DNA of 64,000 nt from Flavobacteriales bacterium (GCA_022425195.1 JAKMFX010000034.1:16518-80517), one strand, 5' to 3'. Counted from the first letter of the stretch, positions 32,630 to 41,511 are shown. Program-made: numbers and translations. The notes: generated by a model not told the origin, from the sequence alone.

Positions 32630-33526
32630 ATGAAAGTTATGGCACAGTATAGTATAGAACAGTTTTCTCAAATCACAGGAATTCCAAAAATCAACTTGCG
32701 AACCTGGGAGAATAGGTATGAATTTTTAATGCCTAAGCGTACAGATACCAACATCAGGGTTTACAATGATGAACTTTTGGTGAAAGGAATCAATACCCAG
32801 TTTTTGTTGGCGAACAACTTTAAGATTTCTCAGGTCAGTAAAATGACGGAAGAGGAAATGATATCACAGGTAGATTTCCTTGGGGAAGCCAAAGACATCC
32901 ATGTAAAAGGAGGGTATTACATCAATAAGTTTTTAGAATCAGCAGTCAACTTTGACGAGTATTCTTTTCACAAGACTTTTGACAAAGGCTATGTGGACAT
33001 GGGGATCATTTCCTTTTATGATCTCGTTCTGATCCCTCTGTTGCAAAAAGTCGGTTTGCTGTGGCTGGTGAGTAAAATTTCACCCTCACAAGAGCACTTT
33101 TTATCCGAGTTAATCAAACAAAAACTTTGTGCTTTAACCGATGCCATTGGGGCAAACAAAAAGTCGAAAAAAAGCACCTGGTTGCTTTTCTTACCCGAAC
33201 GTGAGTTCCATGAAATCGGATTGCTTTTTGCTAAATTTTTATTGGTTCAAAATGGGTACAATGTCATCTATTTGGGAGATAACCTACCCCTAGATTGTTT
33301 GGCTGAGGTTTCCGACAAACAAAAAGCAGAAAACCTATTGTTCTTTTCCATTTCAAATGTAAGCCTTTCAAGCATCAAAAATCATGTTGAAAGGTGCAAG
33401 GAATACTTTCCGAAATCTAAAATACACGTGGTGACCAAAGGAACTAACCTGATGGAATTTAGTTCAGAGCATAAGGATGTTGCGTTTGTACATAATCTTG
33501 ACGAATTCGTTGCCTGCATCAAATAA
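32630..33526 (+). CDS. carH: CarH/LitR-type MerR regulator with B12 light-sensing domain
   Basis: A repressor that in this family binds adenosylcobalamin in the dark and releases DNA on illumination. Residues about 5-75 are a MerR winged helix (YSIEQFSQITGIPKINLRTW). The four-helix cap carries W145-x9-E155-H156, the CarH W-x9-EH signature protecting the adenosyl group. The cobalamin-binding Rossmann domain has E192-x-H194-x2-G197, giving His194 as lower axial ligand. The residue after Trp145 is Leu, where Thermus CarH has His132, which forms the bis-His adduct after light, so photochemistry may differ. It is the last gene of the SDR operon and probably represses it. ATG 32630 or 32639 could be the start. 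Confidence 0.9.
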   Translation: MKVMAQYSIEQFSQITGIPKINLRTWENRYEFLMPKRTDTNIRVYNDELLVKGINTQFLLANNFKISQVSKMTEEEMISQVDFLGEAKDIHVKGGYYINKFLESAVNFDEYSFHKTFDKGYVDMGIISFYDLVLIPLLQKVGLLWLVSKISPSQEHFLSELIKQKLCALTDAIGANKKSKKSTWLLFLPEREFHEIGLLFAKFLLVQNGYNVIYLGDNLPLDCLAEVSDKQKAENLLFFSISNVSLSSIKNHVERCKEYFPKSKIHVVTKGTNLMEFSSEHKDVAFVHNLDEFVACIK

Positions 33527-33576
33527 TACCTTTCTTAAGACTCTTTTATTCTATTACGACTTTCCTAAAAACAAGA

Positions 33577-33609
33577 ACACCAAGAATTGAAAGATTCAAC
33601 TCTTGGTGT
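33577..33609. terminator. Bidirectional hairpin between carH and the azurin-like gene
   Basis: ACACCAAGA (33577-33585) pairs with TCTTGGTGT (33601-33609); inside, TTGAA (33587-33591) pairs with TTCAA (33595-33599). The structure lies between two convergent genes. T runs are weak, so it is a probable rather than certain terminator. Confidence 0.6.
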
Positions 33610-33632
33610 ACATTGTGCTATTAAAGGCTTTC

Positions 33633-34133
33633 TTATTTCACAAACAAATACCCCCTCATCATTTGTGAATGTCCTGGATAGCTACAGAAGAATTCATAAT
33701 TTCCTTTAGCAGGAGCTTCGAATTCAAGCGTTACGGATTCGCCAGGATTGGCGATGTCAGATGCCGCAACGAGATCTTTATGATTTGGAATGAACTGATT
33801 GTCAGCACCCGCTTCAATGGCTTTCATGGCAACTTCCTTACGAGTACCATAGTTGCAAATTAATATGTTGTGAATCATCGCAGGGTCTACACCTTCATTG
33901 TATAGCTCAATGCGTACCCATGATCCTTCTTCAACGGTAATGTTTTTTTCACTGAACATCATGTCTTGCATGGTATTTCCAGTCGCACTAAGTTCGAATT
34001 CTTCCCAAATCTTTTCTTCTTCTTGCTGAACGACTACAGGTGCAGGTTCTGCTGTGGTCTTTGTTTCTGAAGGTCCGCAGCTGGCCGCCACTAAAATACA
34101 TGCTGCTACTAATGTCTTTGTATATATTTTCAT
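33633..34133 (-). CDS. Azurin-like blue copper lipoprotein
   Basis: A periplasmic or surface electron carrier. It has a lipoprotein signal ending LVAASC (Cys19), a Pro/Glu-rich linker, then a cupredoxin fold. Type 1 copper ligands are visible: His in MIHNILI, and Cys, His and Met in FFCSYPGHSQMM, the azurin arrangement. Length of 166 residues matches lipid-anchored azurins. It has its own promoter and sits between the CarH operon and the carotenoid operon; its redox partner is unknown. Confidence 0.9.
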   Translation of the reverse strand: MKIYTKTLVAACILVAASCGPSETKTTAEPAPVVVQQEEEKIWEEFELSATGNTMQDMMFSEKNITVEEGSWVRIELYNEGVDPAMIHNILICNYGTRKEVAMKAIEAGADNQFIPNHKDLVAASDIANPGESVTLEFEAPAKGNYEFFCSYPGHSQMMRGYLFVK

Positions 34134-34150
34134 GTCTTATGATTTTGATA

Positions 34151-34180
34151 CAAATTTAGTGTATAATTATTTAATACAAA
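34151..34180 (-). promoter_or_regulatory. Promoter of the azurin-like gene
   Basis: On the minus strand TTTG (34180-34177), an 18-base spacer and TAAATTTG (34158-34151) match the Bacteroidota consensus perfectly. Both boxes extend to TTTGTAT, the word also repeated in the SDR-carH promoter. Confidence 0.7.
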
Positions 34181-34275
34181 AGTTATGCAAGATAATTTTA
34201 ACGAAAGCGTTATTTTGCCAAACCTAAATGAGGGCTTAGGGCTGAAACTTTGATTGTATTTTAATGAAAGATGGG

Positions 34276-34677
34276 TTACAGAGAATACAAGGCAAGGGCA
34301 AATTTTATGCTCCATCCAAGTGTGCGTATCCAGTTGCTATGAATTAAGCTGTTGATTCTTCCTGCGTGGTAAGCTTTGGCGAGTTTGTTGTGAAGCGGTA
34401 CTTGAATCAAAAAGGTACTGAGCCAAATCATAATGACCAGAACAGCACTTGCGATGTGTATCGTGTTTGTGGGGTCTTGAAAGGTGAGTATGCTGATGAC
34501 AATCAGTTCGAAAACCATCAAAGGCCCTACCAATGGGGCTATGAAGCCGGTGTAAGTGGCATGGTAATCTGTAAACGCGTCTTTTGGTATGGATTTTAGC
34601 AAGGGGTAGCTGATGAATTGAGTCATCAGAATAATTCCCATTAGAATTCCGCTGAGCGCAAGATTTAGGATGTCCAT
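34276..34677 (-). CDS. Four-helix membrane protein at the end of the carotenoid operon
   Basis: A 133-residue hydrophobic protein with membrane segments at about 4-24, 48-66, 74-94 and 112-130. I do not recognise a specific function; it loosely resembles DUF1772-like small membrane proteins. It follows crtA by 12 bases on the same strand, so it is probably co-transcribed with the carotenoid genes. Confidence 0.7.
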   Translation of the reverse strand: MDILNLALSGILMGIILMTQFISYPLLKSIPKDAFTDYHATYTGFIAPLVGPLMVFELIVISILTFQDPTNTIHIASAVLVIMIWLSTFLIQVPLHNKLAKAYHAGRINSLIHSNWIRTLGWSIKFALALYSL

Positions 34678-34689
34678 ATAGATCCGGTT

Positions 34690-35385
34690 TTATGAATTTT
34701 CCCAAGTACCTTCTGTGTGGTACAGTTGAAAGCGAGAGAACAGTTCTTCGCTATACCAATTATAGGTTCGGGTCATTTCAATGGCTTTTTTGTGTGCTTT
34801 ACTTTCGTAGGCATATTTTTTAATGGCTTCTGCGTTGTCCCATATGCTGAAGGTTGCCATTTGTTTAATCGGCATCTCACCAATTCCCTTTTTGAATTTT
34901 AGGCCCGCTGCGTTTTCTATAGGTTTTTCAGCTGTGGGTACATAATTCCAAAATTTAATCAGGTGTTTGGTCTTTATGGTGGCTCTGGTGATGACCGCTA
35001 TGGGAAGATCTTCAGTACTCAGTGAGGTAGATTTGACAAAGGGTTCTTTTTGAGACCACTGACCGTGTGCGGCAATGTTTTTCAGGAAATAGGTAATTTT
35101 TTCGGACGCCTTGTTGTTGTAGCGTTCCATCAGTTCCGATTTCGCAAGAAAGTCTTTTGCCTCAGACTCGGATTTCCAAACTTGAAGCAGGCAATACGTC
35201 GACCAATCCGGAAAGGGATTGAACCCCGATTTGTTTCCCGTGCCCATCAGTTTGTAGAACTCAAGGCCCCTCACATCATTCAGGTCTTTATGGGCATATT
35301 GCATCATTCCAAAGGCCCAGAATTTAGTGCTTAGGCCGTTATATCTAAAAAAGGTAAGTGTCGTTATTTGGTTTTGCTGGCTCAT
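34690..35385 (-). CDS. crtA: CrtA-like carotenoid monooxygenase (spheroidene monooxygenase family)
   Basis: A 231-residue protein resembling spheroidene monooxygenase CrtA, which adds keto groups to acyclic carotenoid ends. Recognisable parts are STKFWAFGMMQYA, LEFYKLMGTGNKSGFNPFPDW and LLQVWKSESEAKDFL. It overlaps the crtY stop (ATGA), so it is coupled to the cyclase. In this pathway it may place a keto group near the hydrated psi end or act as an alternative ketolase; the exact substrate is inferred. Confidence 0.8.
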   Translation of the reverse strand: MSQQNQITTLTFFRYNGLSTKFWAFGMMQYAHKDLNDVRGLEFYKLMGTGNKSGFNPFPDWSTYCLLQVWKSESEAKDFLAKSELMERYNNKASEKITYFLKNIAAHGQWSQKEPFVKSTSLSTEDLPIAVITRATIKTKHLIKFWNYVPTAEKPIENAAGLKFKKGIGEMPIKQMATFSIWDNAEAIKKYAYESKAHKKAIEMTRTYNWYSEELFSRFQLYHTEGTWENS

Positions 35386-36551
35386 AATGTTCTTTTGTAA
35401 GGGCGTAAAAAAGAGCTGAGGCGCTTTATAAGTGTTTTGGTAAAGGTGACGCGCGGAACCGCAAGTATAATGCTTAAGTCTTCGGCAAAGGAGGAAGACT
35501 CATCCAAGAACTTCAACAAGGTTTTTACGTCTGTTTTATCGAAAAGTCTTGAAAACAATTCTGCACCTCGAGCATTGTCATTGGCCAAAACATCCAATAA
35601 AAGTAGGTCATAGCCATTGTATTTGGTGCTGCTGTCAAAGTTTCTCAGATCCGATTGGCTTTTTAAGAAAGGGACGAGTTCTTTTGTTTTTTTTGCGCAA
35701 TTGTAAAACGTATATCCCGTACTGGCCTTGGTCCACCCTCCGTTGGTTCCTATGTGAAGAATGTTCTTTGTGTTGTTGTTTCTAAATGGAAAGGCCGTCA
35801 TGGGAATGGCGCCTTGTTCTTTTCTGTCGATCGTATACTCAGTGATTCCTCGTTTCTCTAAGTAATCTTTAATGCCGGCCTCATAGGTCTCTTTGCTGAG
35901 TAATTTTTCTGAAAACAGGGTGTACTCAAAAAGGGCTTCATTTTCGCTTGTGGGCAAAACATACATGAATCTGGTGTTTCCCTCTTGAGGGATGTTGAAA
36001 TCCATAAATGTAGCTGTGGAAGGGTCAAAAAATGGTTTTTTGGTTTTGATGAACCAACCCACAAAGTGTTGTTGAAGTACGGGGTACTTCTTTTGTGTTT
36101 TATAATCGGTGTAGTCGGAAATGCTATTGAATACTTTTGATGCTCGAAAGTGCTCTCCATCCGTATGAACACGAACACCGTCTTCATCAGCTTCGAGGCT
36201 CCTAACAGTTCCTTTTTGGAATTCGATGTGGGATTTCGATTCTATCACGGCCCATATTTTTTTATAAAAATCGGTGCTTAGAATCATTTTGTAGGTGAAG
36301 GGCTGGATGGGAATTGTCTTTTCAAGTCCTTGCCCTGCCACATATATGGAGTTCCACGATTTTGAAACGATCTCATCCCATTCGCCACCGTCCGCTTCCC
36401 AAAAACACCAGGTGCGATCTTCCTGTTTTCTTTTTTCTGGGTCGATGATGAGGATTGATTTTTCATCAAAGAAAGAGTCCTTTGCCATTCGGTAGGCAAG
36501 CATCAATCCGGCAGCACCCGCTCCGGTAATTATATAATCGAAGTTCCTCAT
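35382..36551 (-). CDS. crtY: Lycopene cyclase CrtY
   Basis: FAD/NAD-dependent beta-cyclase that closes the end rings of lycopene-type carotenoids. The N-terminal dinucleotide motif DYIITGAGAAGLMLAYRM is followed by the family motif QEDRTWCFW, and MTAFPFRNN and the GGWTKASTGYTF region near the C-terminus. Length of 389 residues is normal. With CruF and CrtD acting on the other end, the product is probably monocyclic. The start codon directly follows the cruF side (TAAATG junction). Confidence 0.9.
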   Translation of the reverse strand: MRNFDYIITGAGAAGLMLAYRMAKDSFFDEKSILIIDPEKRKQEDRTWCFWEADGGEWDEIVSKSWNSIYVAGQGLEKTIPIQPFTYKMILSTDFYKKIWAVIESKSHIEFQKGTVRSLEADEDGVRVHTDGEHFRASKVFNSISDYTDYKTQKKYPVLQQHFVGWFIKTKKPFFDPSTATFMDFNIPQEGNTRFMYVLPTSENEALFEYTLFSEKLLSKETYEAGIKDYLEKRGITEYTIDRKEQGAIPMTAFPFRNNNTKNILHIGTNGGWTKASTGYTFYNCAKKTKELVPFLKSQSDLRNFDSSTKYNGYDLLLLDVLANDNARGAELFSRLFDKTDVKTLLKFLDESSSFAEDLSIILAVPRVTFTKTLIKRLSSFLRPYKRTL

Positions 36552-37172
36552 TTAGAAAACTAAAAATACAGCGAAAAATACAAATATAGATGCGAACACA
36601 TGAAAAGAGATTTTTGCTTTAGAGTCGACCTCATAAGATTGGTAGCCTAAGTGAGCCAAACTACCTATGGCAAACCAAGCCAAGTAGTTTTGCAAGGGAA
36701 CGATGCCCCCTTCAAACGCCCAAAAGTCAAACCTGGGTGCTGAGACTTCGATGACGACATCCAAAAGCGTCATGATGAAAGCGCCTGCACCTATTCTGAT
36801 CCATTTGTTTTTGCTGAGGTATTTTGCCAGGTCTGCCGTCACCATGGTGAGCATACACCAGTTGAGGCAAATGATAAGGGGCACACCCAGCACTTTGAAG
36901 CCCAAATTCGCCCCGTAGGAATAGGTCCCGAAAAGAAGCCCATAGTTGACGCCCAGCGCTTCTGTGATAAATCCCAAAAGAAAGGGGATGGCAAGTGCGT
37001 GAACAGTGTGCTTTGAAACGCCTTTTAGGTGGATGCAAAGGATGACAAAACTCAAGCTGAGGTTCAGTGGAGTGAGCATCAGGAACCAATCTTTTGCCGG
37101 CGAGAGTATGCCTATGATGCCAGAGATGGTGAACAACCAAAGCAGTCCTATAGAAATTTTTGTTTTTTGCAT
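36552..37172 (-). CDS. cruF: Carotenoid 1,2-hydratase CruF
   Basis: An integral membrane protein with about six or seven helices over 206 residues, of the COG2324/CruF family. It hydrates the psi end of carotenoids to a 1-hydroxy group, as in myxol and saproxanthin synthesis. Helpful signs are FLGFITEALGVNYGLLFGTYSYG and the LDVVIEVSAPRFDFW segment. Its ATG overlaps the crtD stop by one base (TAATG), so the two are coupled, and its own stop adjoins crtY. Confidence 0.88.
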   Translation of the reverse strand: MQKTKISIGLLWLFTISGIIGILSPAKDWFLMLTPLNLSLSFVILCIHLKGVSKHTVHALAIPFLLGFITEALGVNYGLLFGTYSYGANLGFKVLGVPLIICLNWCMLTMVTADLAKYLSKNKWIRIGAGAFIMTLLDVVIEVSAPRFDFWAFEGGIVPLQNYLAWFAIGSLAHLGYQSYEVDSKAKISFHVFASIFVFFAVFLVF

Positions 37173-38650
37173 TAGCTATGATTTTTAGAGATCATTTCGG
37201 CCACAATTTTCCCGGACAACAAGCACAGTGGAATGCCGCCCCCCGGATGAACACTTCCTCCACAGAAATATAAGTTTTCGATCGAACTGCTGAAGTTGGG
37301 GTGCCTTAAAAAAGCGGCAAATTTTGAATTGCTGGCTGCGCCGTATAAAGAACCTTGATGGCTTTGTGTTTTTCTTTCGATCCGCTTTGGATCTAAAATC
37401 GATTCGTAGGTGATGAGTTTTGAAATATCTTCCCCCAGGATTTTGCTTAGTTTGCGAACGACATTTTCACGAGTACGGTCAATCAGCTCGTCCCAATTTT
37501 GTCCTGTATTCCCGGGAACATTAATCATGGTGAACCAGTTTTCGCAACCTTCGGGAGCATCATTCGCCTCCTCTTTAGAGCTGATGTTCACATATACGGT
37601 TGGATCGTCGGAAATGGTTTTCTGCTCAAAAATACAGTCGAACTCCTTTTTGTAATCACTGGAGAAAAAGATATTGTGCAGGTCCAGTTGTTGGAATTGT
37701 TTTTTGATGCCCCAATAAAAGATGAGTGCCGAACTGCTGCGCTCTTGTTTGAGTACTTTTTCAGGGGCCTTGTGTTTTTTTAAGAGTTTACGGTAACTGG
37801 GGACCACGTCGGCGTTCGAAATCACAAGATCTGCCCAGATGGATGCTTCTGGAGTTTTAATGCCCAGAACGCGATCACCTTCCGTTTCAATTTCTTCGAC
37901 TTTGGTGTTAAATACAAATGTTACACCCAAATCTTTTGCCAGATGGTACAGGCATTCTGTGATTTTGTGCATCCCTCCAATGGGGAAATATGTACCTAGA
38001 GACTGCTCCAAATGGGGAATCATAGACATGATTCCAGGTGTCTGGTAGGGGGACGAGCCGTTATAGGTGGCAAAGCGATTGTAAAACTGCACCAATTTTG
38101 GGTCTTTGAATACCCTTTCGTTATGCTCCGATAGGCTGCTGTTGATGTTTAAGTAGGGAATGCTTAAAAGCGCTTTCACCATATTTTTGGAAAGGTAGGT
38201 GCTTAATTTGTGCAATGACTTTTCTAAGAAGAGGGAGGCAGTGGCCTCGTATTTTTTTTGGCTGTTTTTCAAGTAATTGCGCATGGTTTCTTCAGAGACA
38301 TCAAAGGTTTTTGAGGCACTCCTAGCGAATTTCTCTGTGTCGGAAGGCGCCGAAAAGGTGGTTCCGTCATCAAAAAAATAATGGCAAATGGTTGATTTTT
38401 TTCGATACTTGAAGTAAGATGCAATGGGTTTATTCGCCAGTTCGAAAAGCTCTTCAATGAGCTTGGGTAGGGTAAACAGTGAGGGCCCCATGTCAAATCG
38501 ATAACCCTCTGCAGAAAATTCTGTGAGCTTCCCGCCCGGGTAGGAATTGGCTTCGTAAACGTGGACTTGATGCCCTTGGCTTCGAAGTCGGATGGCGGCG
38601 GATAAGCCAGCAATTCCAGCGCCTACAATGATGATTTTTCGGTGTTCCAT
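37172..38650 (-). CDS. crtD: Carotenoid 3,4-desaturase (CrtD/CrtI family)
   Basis: FAD amine-oxidase-type desaturase of 492 residues. It has the N-terminal IIIVGAGIAGLSAAIRLRSQG dinucleotide fold, the PGGKLTEFSAEGYRFDMGPS segment and the C-terminal FCGGSVHPGGGIPLCLLSGK motif. CrtI phytoene desaturase is the alternative, but linkage to cruF and the GYRFDMGPSLFTLP wording favour 1-hydroxycarotenoid 3,4-desaturase. First gene of the carotenoid operon. No crtB, crtI, crtZ or crtW is present in the window. Confidence 0.85.
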   Translation of the reverse strand: MEHRKIIIVGAGIAGLSAAIRLRSQGHQVHVYEANSYPGGKLTEFSAEGYRFDMGPSLFTLPKLIEELFELANKPIASYFKYRKKSTICHYFFDDGTTFSAPSDTEKFARSASKTFDVSEETMRNYLKNSQKKYEATASLFLEKSLHKLSTYLSKNMVKALLSIPYLNINSSLSEHNERVFKDPKLVQFYNRFATYNGSSPYQTPGIMSMIPHLEQSLGTYFPIGGMHKITECLYHLAKDLGVTFVFNTKVEEIETEGDRVLGIKTPEASIWADLVISNADVVPSYRKLLKKHKAPEKVLKQERSSSALIFYWGIKKQFQQLDLHNIFFSSDYKKEFDCIFEQKTISDDPTVYVNISSKEEANDAPEGCENWFTMINVPGNTGQNWDELIDRTRENVVRKLSKILGEDISKLITYESILDPKRIERKTQSHQGSLYGAASNSKFAAFLRHPNFSSSIENLYFCGGSVHPGGGIPLCLLSGKIVAEMISKNHS

Positions 38651-38756
38651 CTACCGTTAAATATAAGATGAAATTCAGAATTTGTAGGCATGTACCTCAA
38701 ATTCTTTGACAAGGATTTTTTTGCCCTCCAAGAGGAGTGATTCCTTTCCATACCCA

Positions 38757-39182
38757 CTACATGGCGGCATGAGGAAAGGTGTCGTAACCTCGGTGTTTGG
38801 CAAAGTTTTTCAGGAAGGTCAGATGCCCTTTCTTACTTTTGATTTCCATTTTTATCGAATGTGTACCCATCTGCAATTCAAAGTATCTGTCGTTGGTTTG
38901 AAAAGTGATTTGGTTGTACCGCCCCACAATGGCATATTCATCGTTTAGGTAGCGGAAGTAAAAAGCCATTCCCTCTTTTTTCAATTCGAAGTTACCGTGC
39001 AGCAAATCGTTGGATTTCTCCTCGCTGATTCCTATGCTTTCTGGATTCAGTTCGAGAATCTTGTATTTGGGAGATCCGTAGATGCCCAATCGTATTTTCT
39101 CAAATAGAGAATAGGAAGGGCCTGTGATGCGATTCATTTCTATTTCTTTCTTTTTACGATCGATACTTGTTTTGAATAGCAT
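38757..39182 (-). CDS. Hypothetical soluble protein
   Basis: A 141-residue protein without signal peptide or membrane segment. The C-terminal half is beta-rich with regularly spaced aromatics (MAFYFRYLNDEYAIVGRYNQITFQ). No family was recognised. The start at 39182 is an ATG; an in-frame ATG 15 codons later (MNRITGPSY) is a possible alternative. It is on the same strand upstream of crtD, 106 bases away, so a link to the carotenoid operon is possible. Confidence 0.65.
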   Translation of the reverse strand: MLFKTSIDRKKKEIEMNRITGPSYSLFEKIRLGIYGSPKYKILELNPESIGISEEKSNDLLHGNFELKKEGMAFYFRYLNDEYAIVGRYNQITFQTNDRYFELQMGTHSIKMEIKSKKGHLTFLKNFAKHRGYDTFPHAAM

Positions 39183-39297
39183 GGTCTCAGGATTTGGTTT
39201 TTACAAATTTACGCATAACTTTTTGTAACTAAAGTCCTGCAAATGATTATTTGTTGCTGTTTTTTCATAGGTATAACAGATATGAAGTTGAATGAGT

Positions 39298-39305
39298 TAC
39301 CTTTG
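39298..39305 (+). promoter_or_regulatory. Putative -7 box of the GH16 gene
   Basis: TACCTTTG matches TAnnTTTG, 26 bases before the ATG. No -33 element at the proper distance was seen. Confidence 0.4.
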
Positions 39306-39331
39306 TTGAGAACTCCAATATAGACCCTAAA

Positions 39332-41479
39332 ATGAACAAAATACCAATCCCCTTTTTTCTTTTTTTAAGTTTCTCATTGAATCTACTCGCACAAAACTTT
39401 GAATTGGTTTGGGAAGATGGATTTGATGGTACTGAATTGGACGCTTCCAAATGGGCCCATGATATTGGAACTGGAAATCAATACGGTTTGACCGGATGGG
39501 GCAATGGAGAATTGCAATGCTACCAGAGAGAAAATACCCTGGTATCGGATGGAACGCTCAAAATCATCGCAAAAGAGGAGCCTGATGGCGTAGCTGATCC
39601 CTTCAGTACTAGAGTCATGAATTATTCCTCCTCAAAGATCATTACCGCAGGCTTGTACACTTTCCGATACGGCCGCGTTCAAGCGCGAATCAAAACCCTA
39701 GTAGGTCAAGGCTTTTGGCCGGCCTTTTGGATGCTGCCTACCGATGGTAGCTGGCCTTGTGATGGCGAGATAGACATCATGGAACAGGGAAACAGAATCA
39801 CCGGAAATACAGAAGCAGAAATCACCACCGGAGCGGCACATCTAGGGCCTTGTTCTCAGGGGGGCAGTACCTATCGAACCTATTCAAGAACTATAGAAAG
39901 CGGCTCATATGCCGATGATTTCCATGTGTATGAAGTGCGGTGGGAGCCGAATAAGATCAGCTGGTATGTGGATGATGTCTATCTCTTCCACGTAACTCCT
40001 GACGATTATCCCTCCGAATATACCTGGCCCTTTAATACAAGCGAATGGTTCTTGATGATTAACCTTGCCATTGATCAAGATGGACCGAATGCAGAAACAC
40101 AGTTTCCTTCTCAGATCGAGGTGGATTGGGTTCGAGTGTATCAAGAAAGTGCTGAGGCGCCCGAATGTACTGACAGCGAAGCTCACAATTATAATACGGA
40201 TGCCCTTACGGATGACGGTTCTTGTTTGTACGAGGTAAACTTTGAGGTAGACATGAACTGTGCCTCTTTCCGACCTGAATACGTGAGCGTAACGGGCATG
40301 GATGAGACCGCTTGTGGTTCGGGAACGATTTTACAAGAAATTGGAGATTCAAAGATTTGGACCGGGACGGCCTATCTTCCAAAAGGTGTTTATCACTACA
40401 ATTACTGTGCGGATGGTGGAGACCACCATGAAGACCTGCTTACTTATGCCAAAGACCAGGCCGATTGGTCATGTGTTGCCAGCACGGATTCCACGACATT
40501 TGCGAAAAGAGAAGTTATGGTAGATGGCACCACACAAGTTTCGGAGGTATGGGCGTCATGTACATCTTGCGTCGTGTACAGTGGTTGTATGTATGCTTCA
40601 GCTACAAATTACAATCCCAATGCAAACGTCCAAGCCATGGATGATAATGGAGGTTGGTTCTGTAATTTCGAGTCTTGTGATCAGGCTCCCGTAGAAGGAT
40701 GTCTTTGGATAGATTATTTCTTTCCCTTTGATGAGAACACCAACAGAGGACTCTGTCAATTTTGGGGAGGGCTAATTTGTTCAGATTCCCCTGACGTATA
40801 CGGCTGTATGGATGCCAATGCACTTAATTACAATGCCCTTGCCAACATTCAGGCTGTAGATCAGTGGGATAACATTTTGTGTACTTATGCCACTTGTGAT
40901 GATGTCCCTGAGATGGGATGTAAGTATTCGGCAGCATTTGCTCCTTTTCACGCCAATTTTGGCGCGGGGAATTGTTCCGAATATGGAGGAACTCCTTGTA
41001 CGGACCCTTCAGAGGGATGTATGGATGTGAAAGCCTCAAACTACAGTACCATAGCTACGAAACCGGGTAAAGACCAATACGGGAATTCAGTATGTATTTA
41101 TACTTCTTGTGATGATATTCCGGATGCAGGAGGCTGTATGTATAAGGAAGCTTACGCCCCCTACAATGAAGGTTTTACCCCCGAGAATTGTGTGGGCTAT
41201 GGGGGAACGGCTTGTAAAAATACCCTTGCCATTGAAGAGTTCAAATGGCAATTTACTTTGGTGCCGAATCCTTCAGAAGGCCATTTCTATGTGAAGGCTG
41301 AAGAAGTCCTTGAGGCACTCGAAATCTATGACCTCACCGGACATTTGGTGTATCAGAATGCCTTCCATTCAAAAGAAGCTGAATTTGATCTGAGCCATCT
41401 CAGCTCCGGGTCGTACTTTCTAAAAGGCACCTTTTTAAGCGGTCAATCCACCACGAAGTCCTTGCTCATTTGTAAGTAG
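39332..41479 (+). CDS. Secreted GH16-family beta-glucanase with Cys-rich repeats and T9SS sorting domain
   Basis: A 715-residue extracellular enzyme, probably a laminarinase-type endo-beta-1,3-glucanase. A signal peptide ends near LLAQ21. The GH16 domain covers about 23-272; catalytic E146-I-D148-I-M-E151 is intact, flanked by QGFWPAFWML. Residues about 279-410 form a beta-rich module resembling carbohydrate-binding segments (VNFEVDMN start). Then comes a three-fold Cys-rich repeat (418-628), and a C-terminal type IX sorting domain (FTLVPNPSEGHFYV...LTGHLVY...LSSGSYFLKG). Laminarin from algae would be the natural substrate for a marine Bacteroidota; other beta-glucans are possible. Confidence 0.92.
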   Translation: MNKIPIPFFLFLSFSLNLLAQNFELVWEDGFDGTELDASKWAHDIGTGNQYGLTGWGNGELQCYQRENTLVSDGTLKIIAKEEPDGVADPFSTRVMNYSSSKIITAGLYTFRYGRVQARIKTLVGQGFWPAFWMLPTDGSWPCDGEIDIMEQGNRITGNTEAEITTGAAHLGPCSQGGSTYRTYSRTIESGSYADDFHVYEVRWEPNKISWYVDDVYLFHVTPDDYPSEYTWPFNTSEWFLMINLAIDQDGPNAETQFPSQIEVDWVRVYQESAEAPECTDSEAHNYNTDALTDDGSCLYEVNFEVDMNCASFRPEYVSVTGMDETACGSGTILQEIGDSKIWTGTAYLPKGVYHYNYCADGGDHHEDLLTYAKDQADWSCVASTDSTTFAKREVMVDGTTQVSEVWASCTSCVVYSGCMYASATNYNPNANVQAMDDNGGWFCNFESCDQAPVEGCLWIDYFFPFDENTNRGLCQFWGGLICSDSPDVYGCMDANALNYNALANIQAVDQWDNILCTYATCDDVPEMGCKYSAAFAPFHANFGAGNCSEYGGTPCTDPSEGCMDVKASNYSTIATKPGKDQYGNSVCIYTSCDDIPDAGGCMYKEAYAPYNEGFTPENCVGYGGTACKNTLAIEEFKWQFTLVPNPSEGHFYVKAEEVLEALEIYDLTGHLVYQNAFHSKEAEFDLSHLSSGSYFLKGTFLSGQSTTKSLLICK
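40583..41215 (+). repeat. Three-fold Cys-rich module in the GH16 protein
   Basis: Encodes three units of about 70 residues at protein positions 418-483, 491-556 and 562-628. Each has GCM-x(3-4)-A-x-NYN/S at its start, C-x-Y/F-x-(S/T)C-(D) in the middle, and NC/LC-x(2-3)-GG-x2-C at its end. The even cysteine pattern suggests disulfide-stabilised modules, possibly for glycan or cell-surface attachment. Not matched to a named domain by me. Confidence 0.7.
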
Positions 41480-41511
41480 GGGTTTATCGTTTTTAGCCAA
41501 CTAAAAAAGGC

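Noticed and set aside
34337..34705. 122-codon minus-strand frame overlapping the membrane protein and crtA end
   Set aside because: Out-of-frame shadow with His/Arg-rich nonsense composition.
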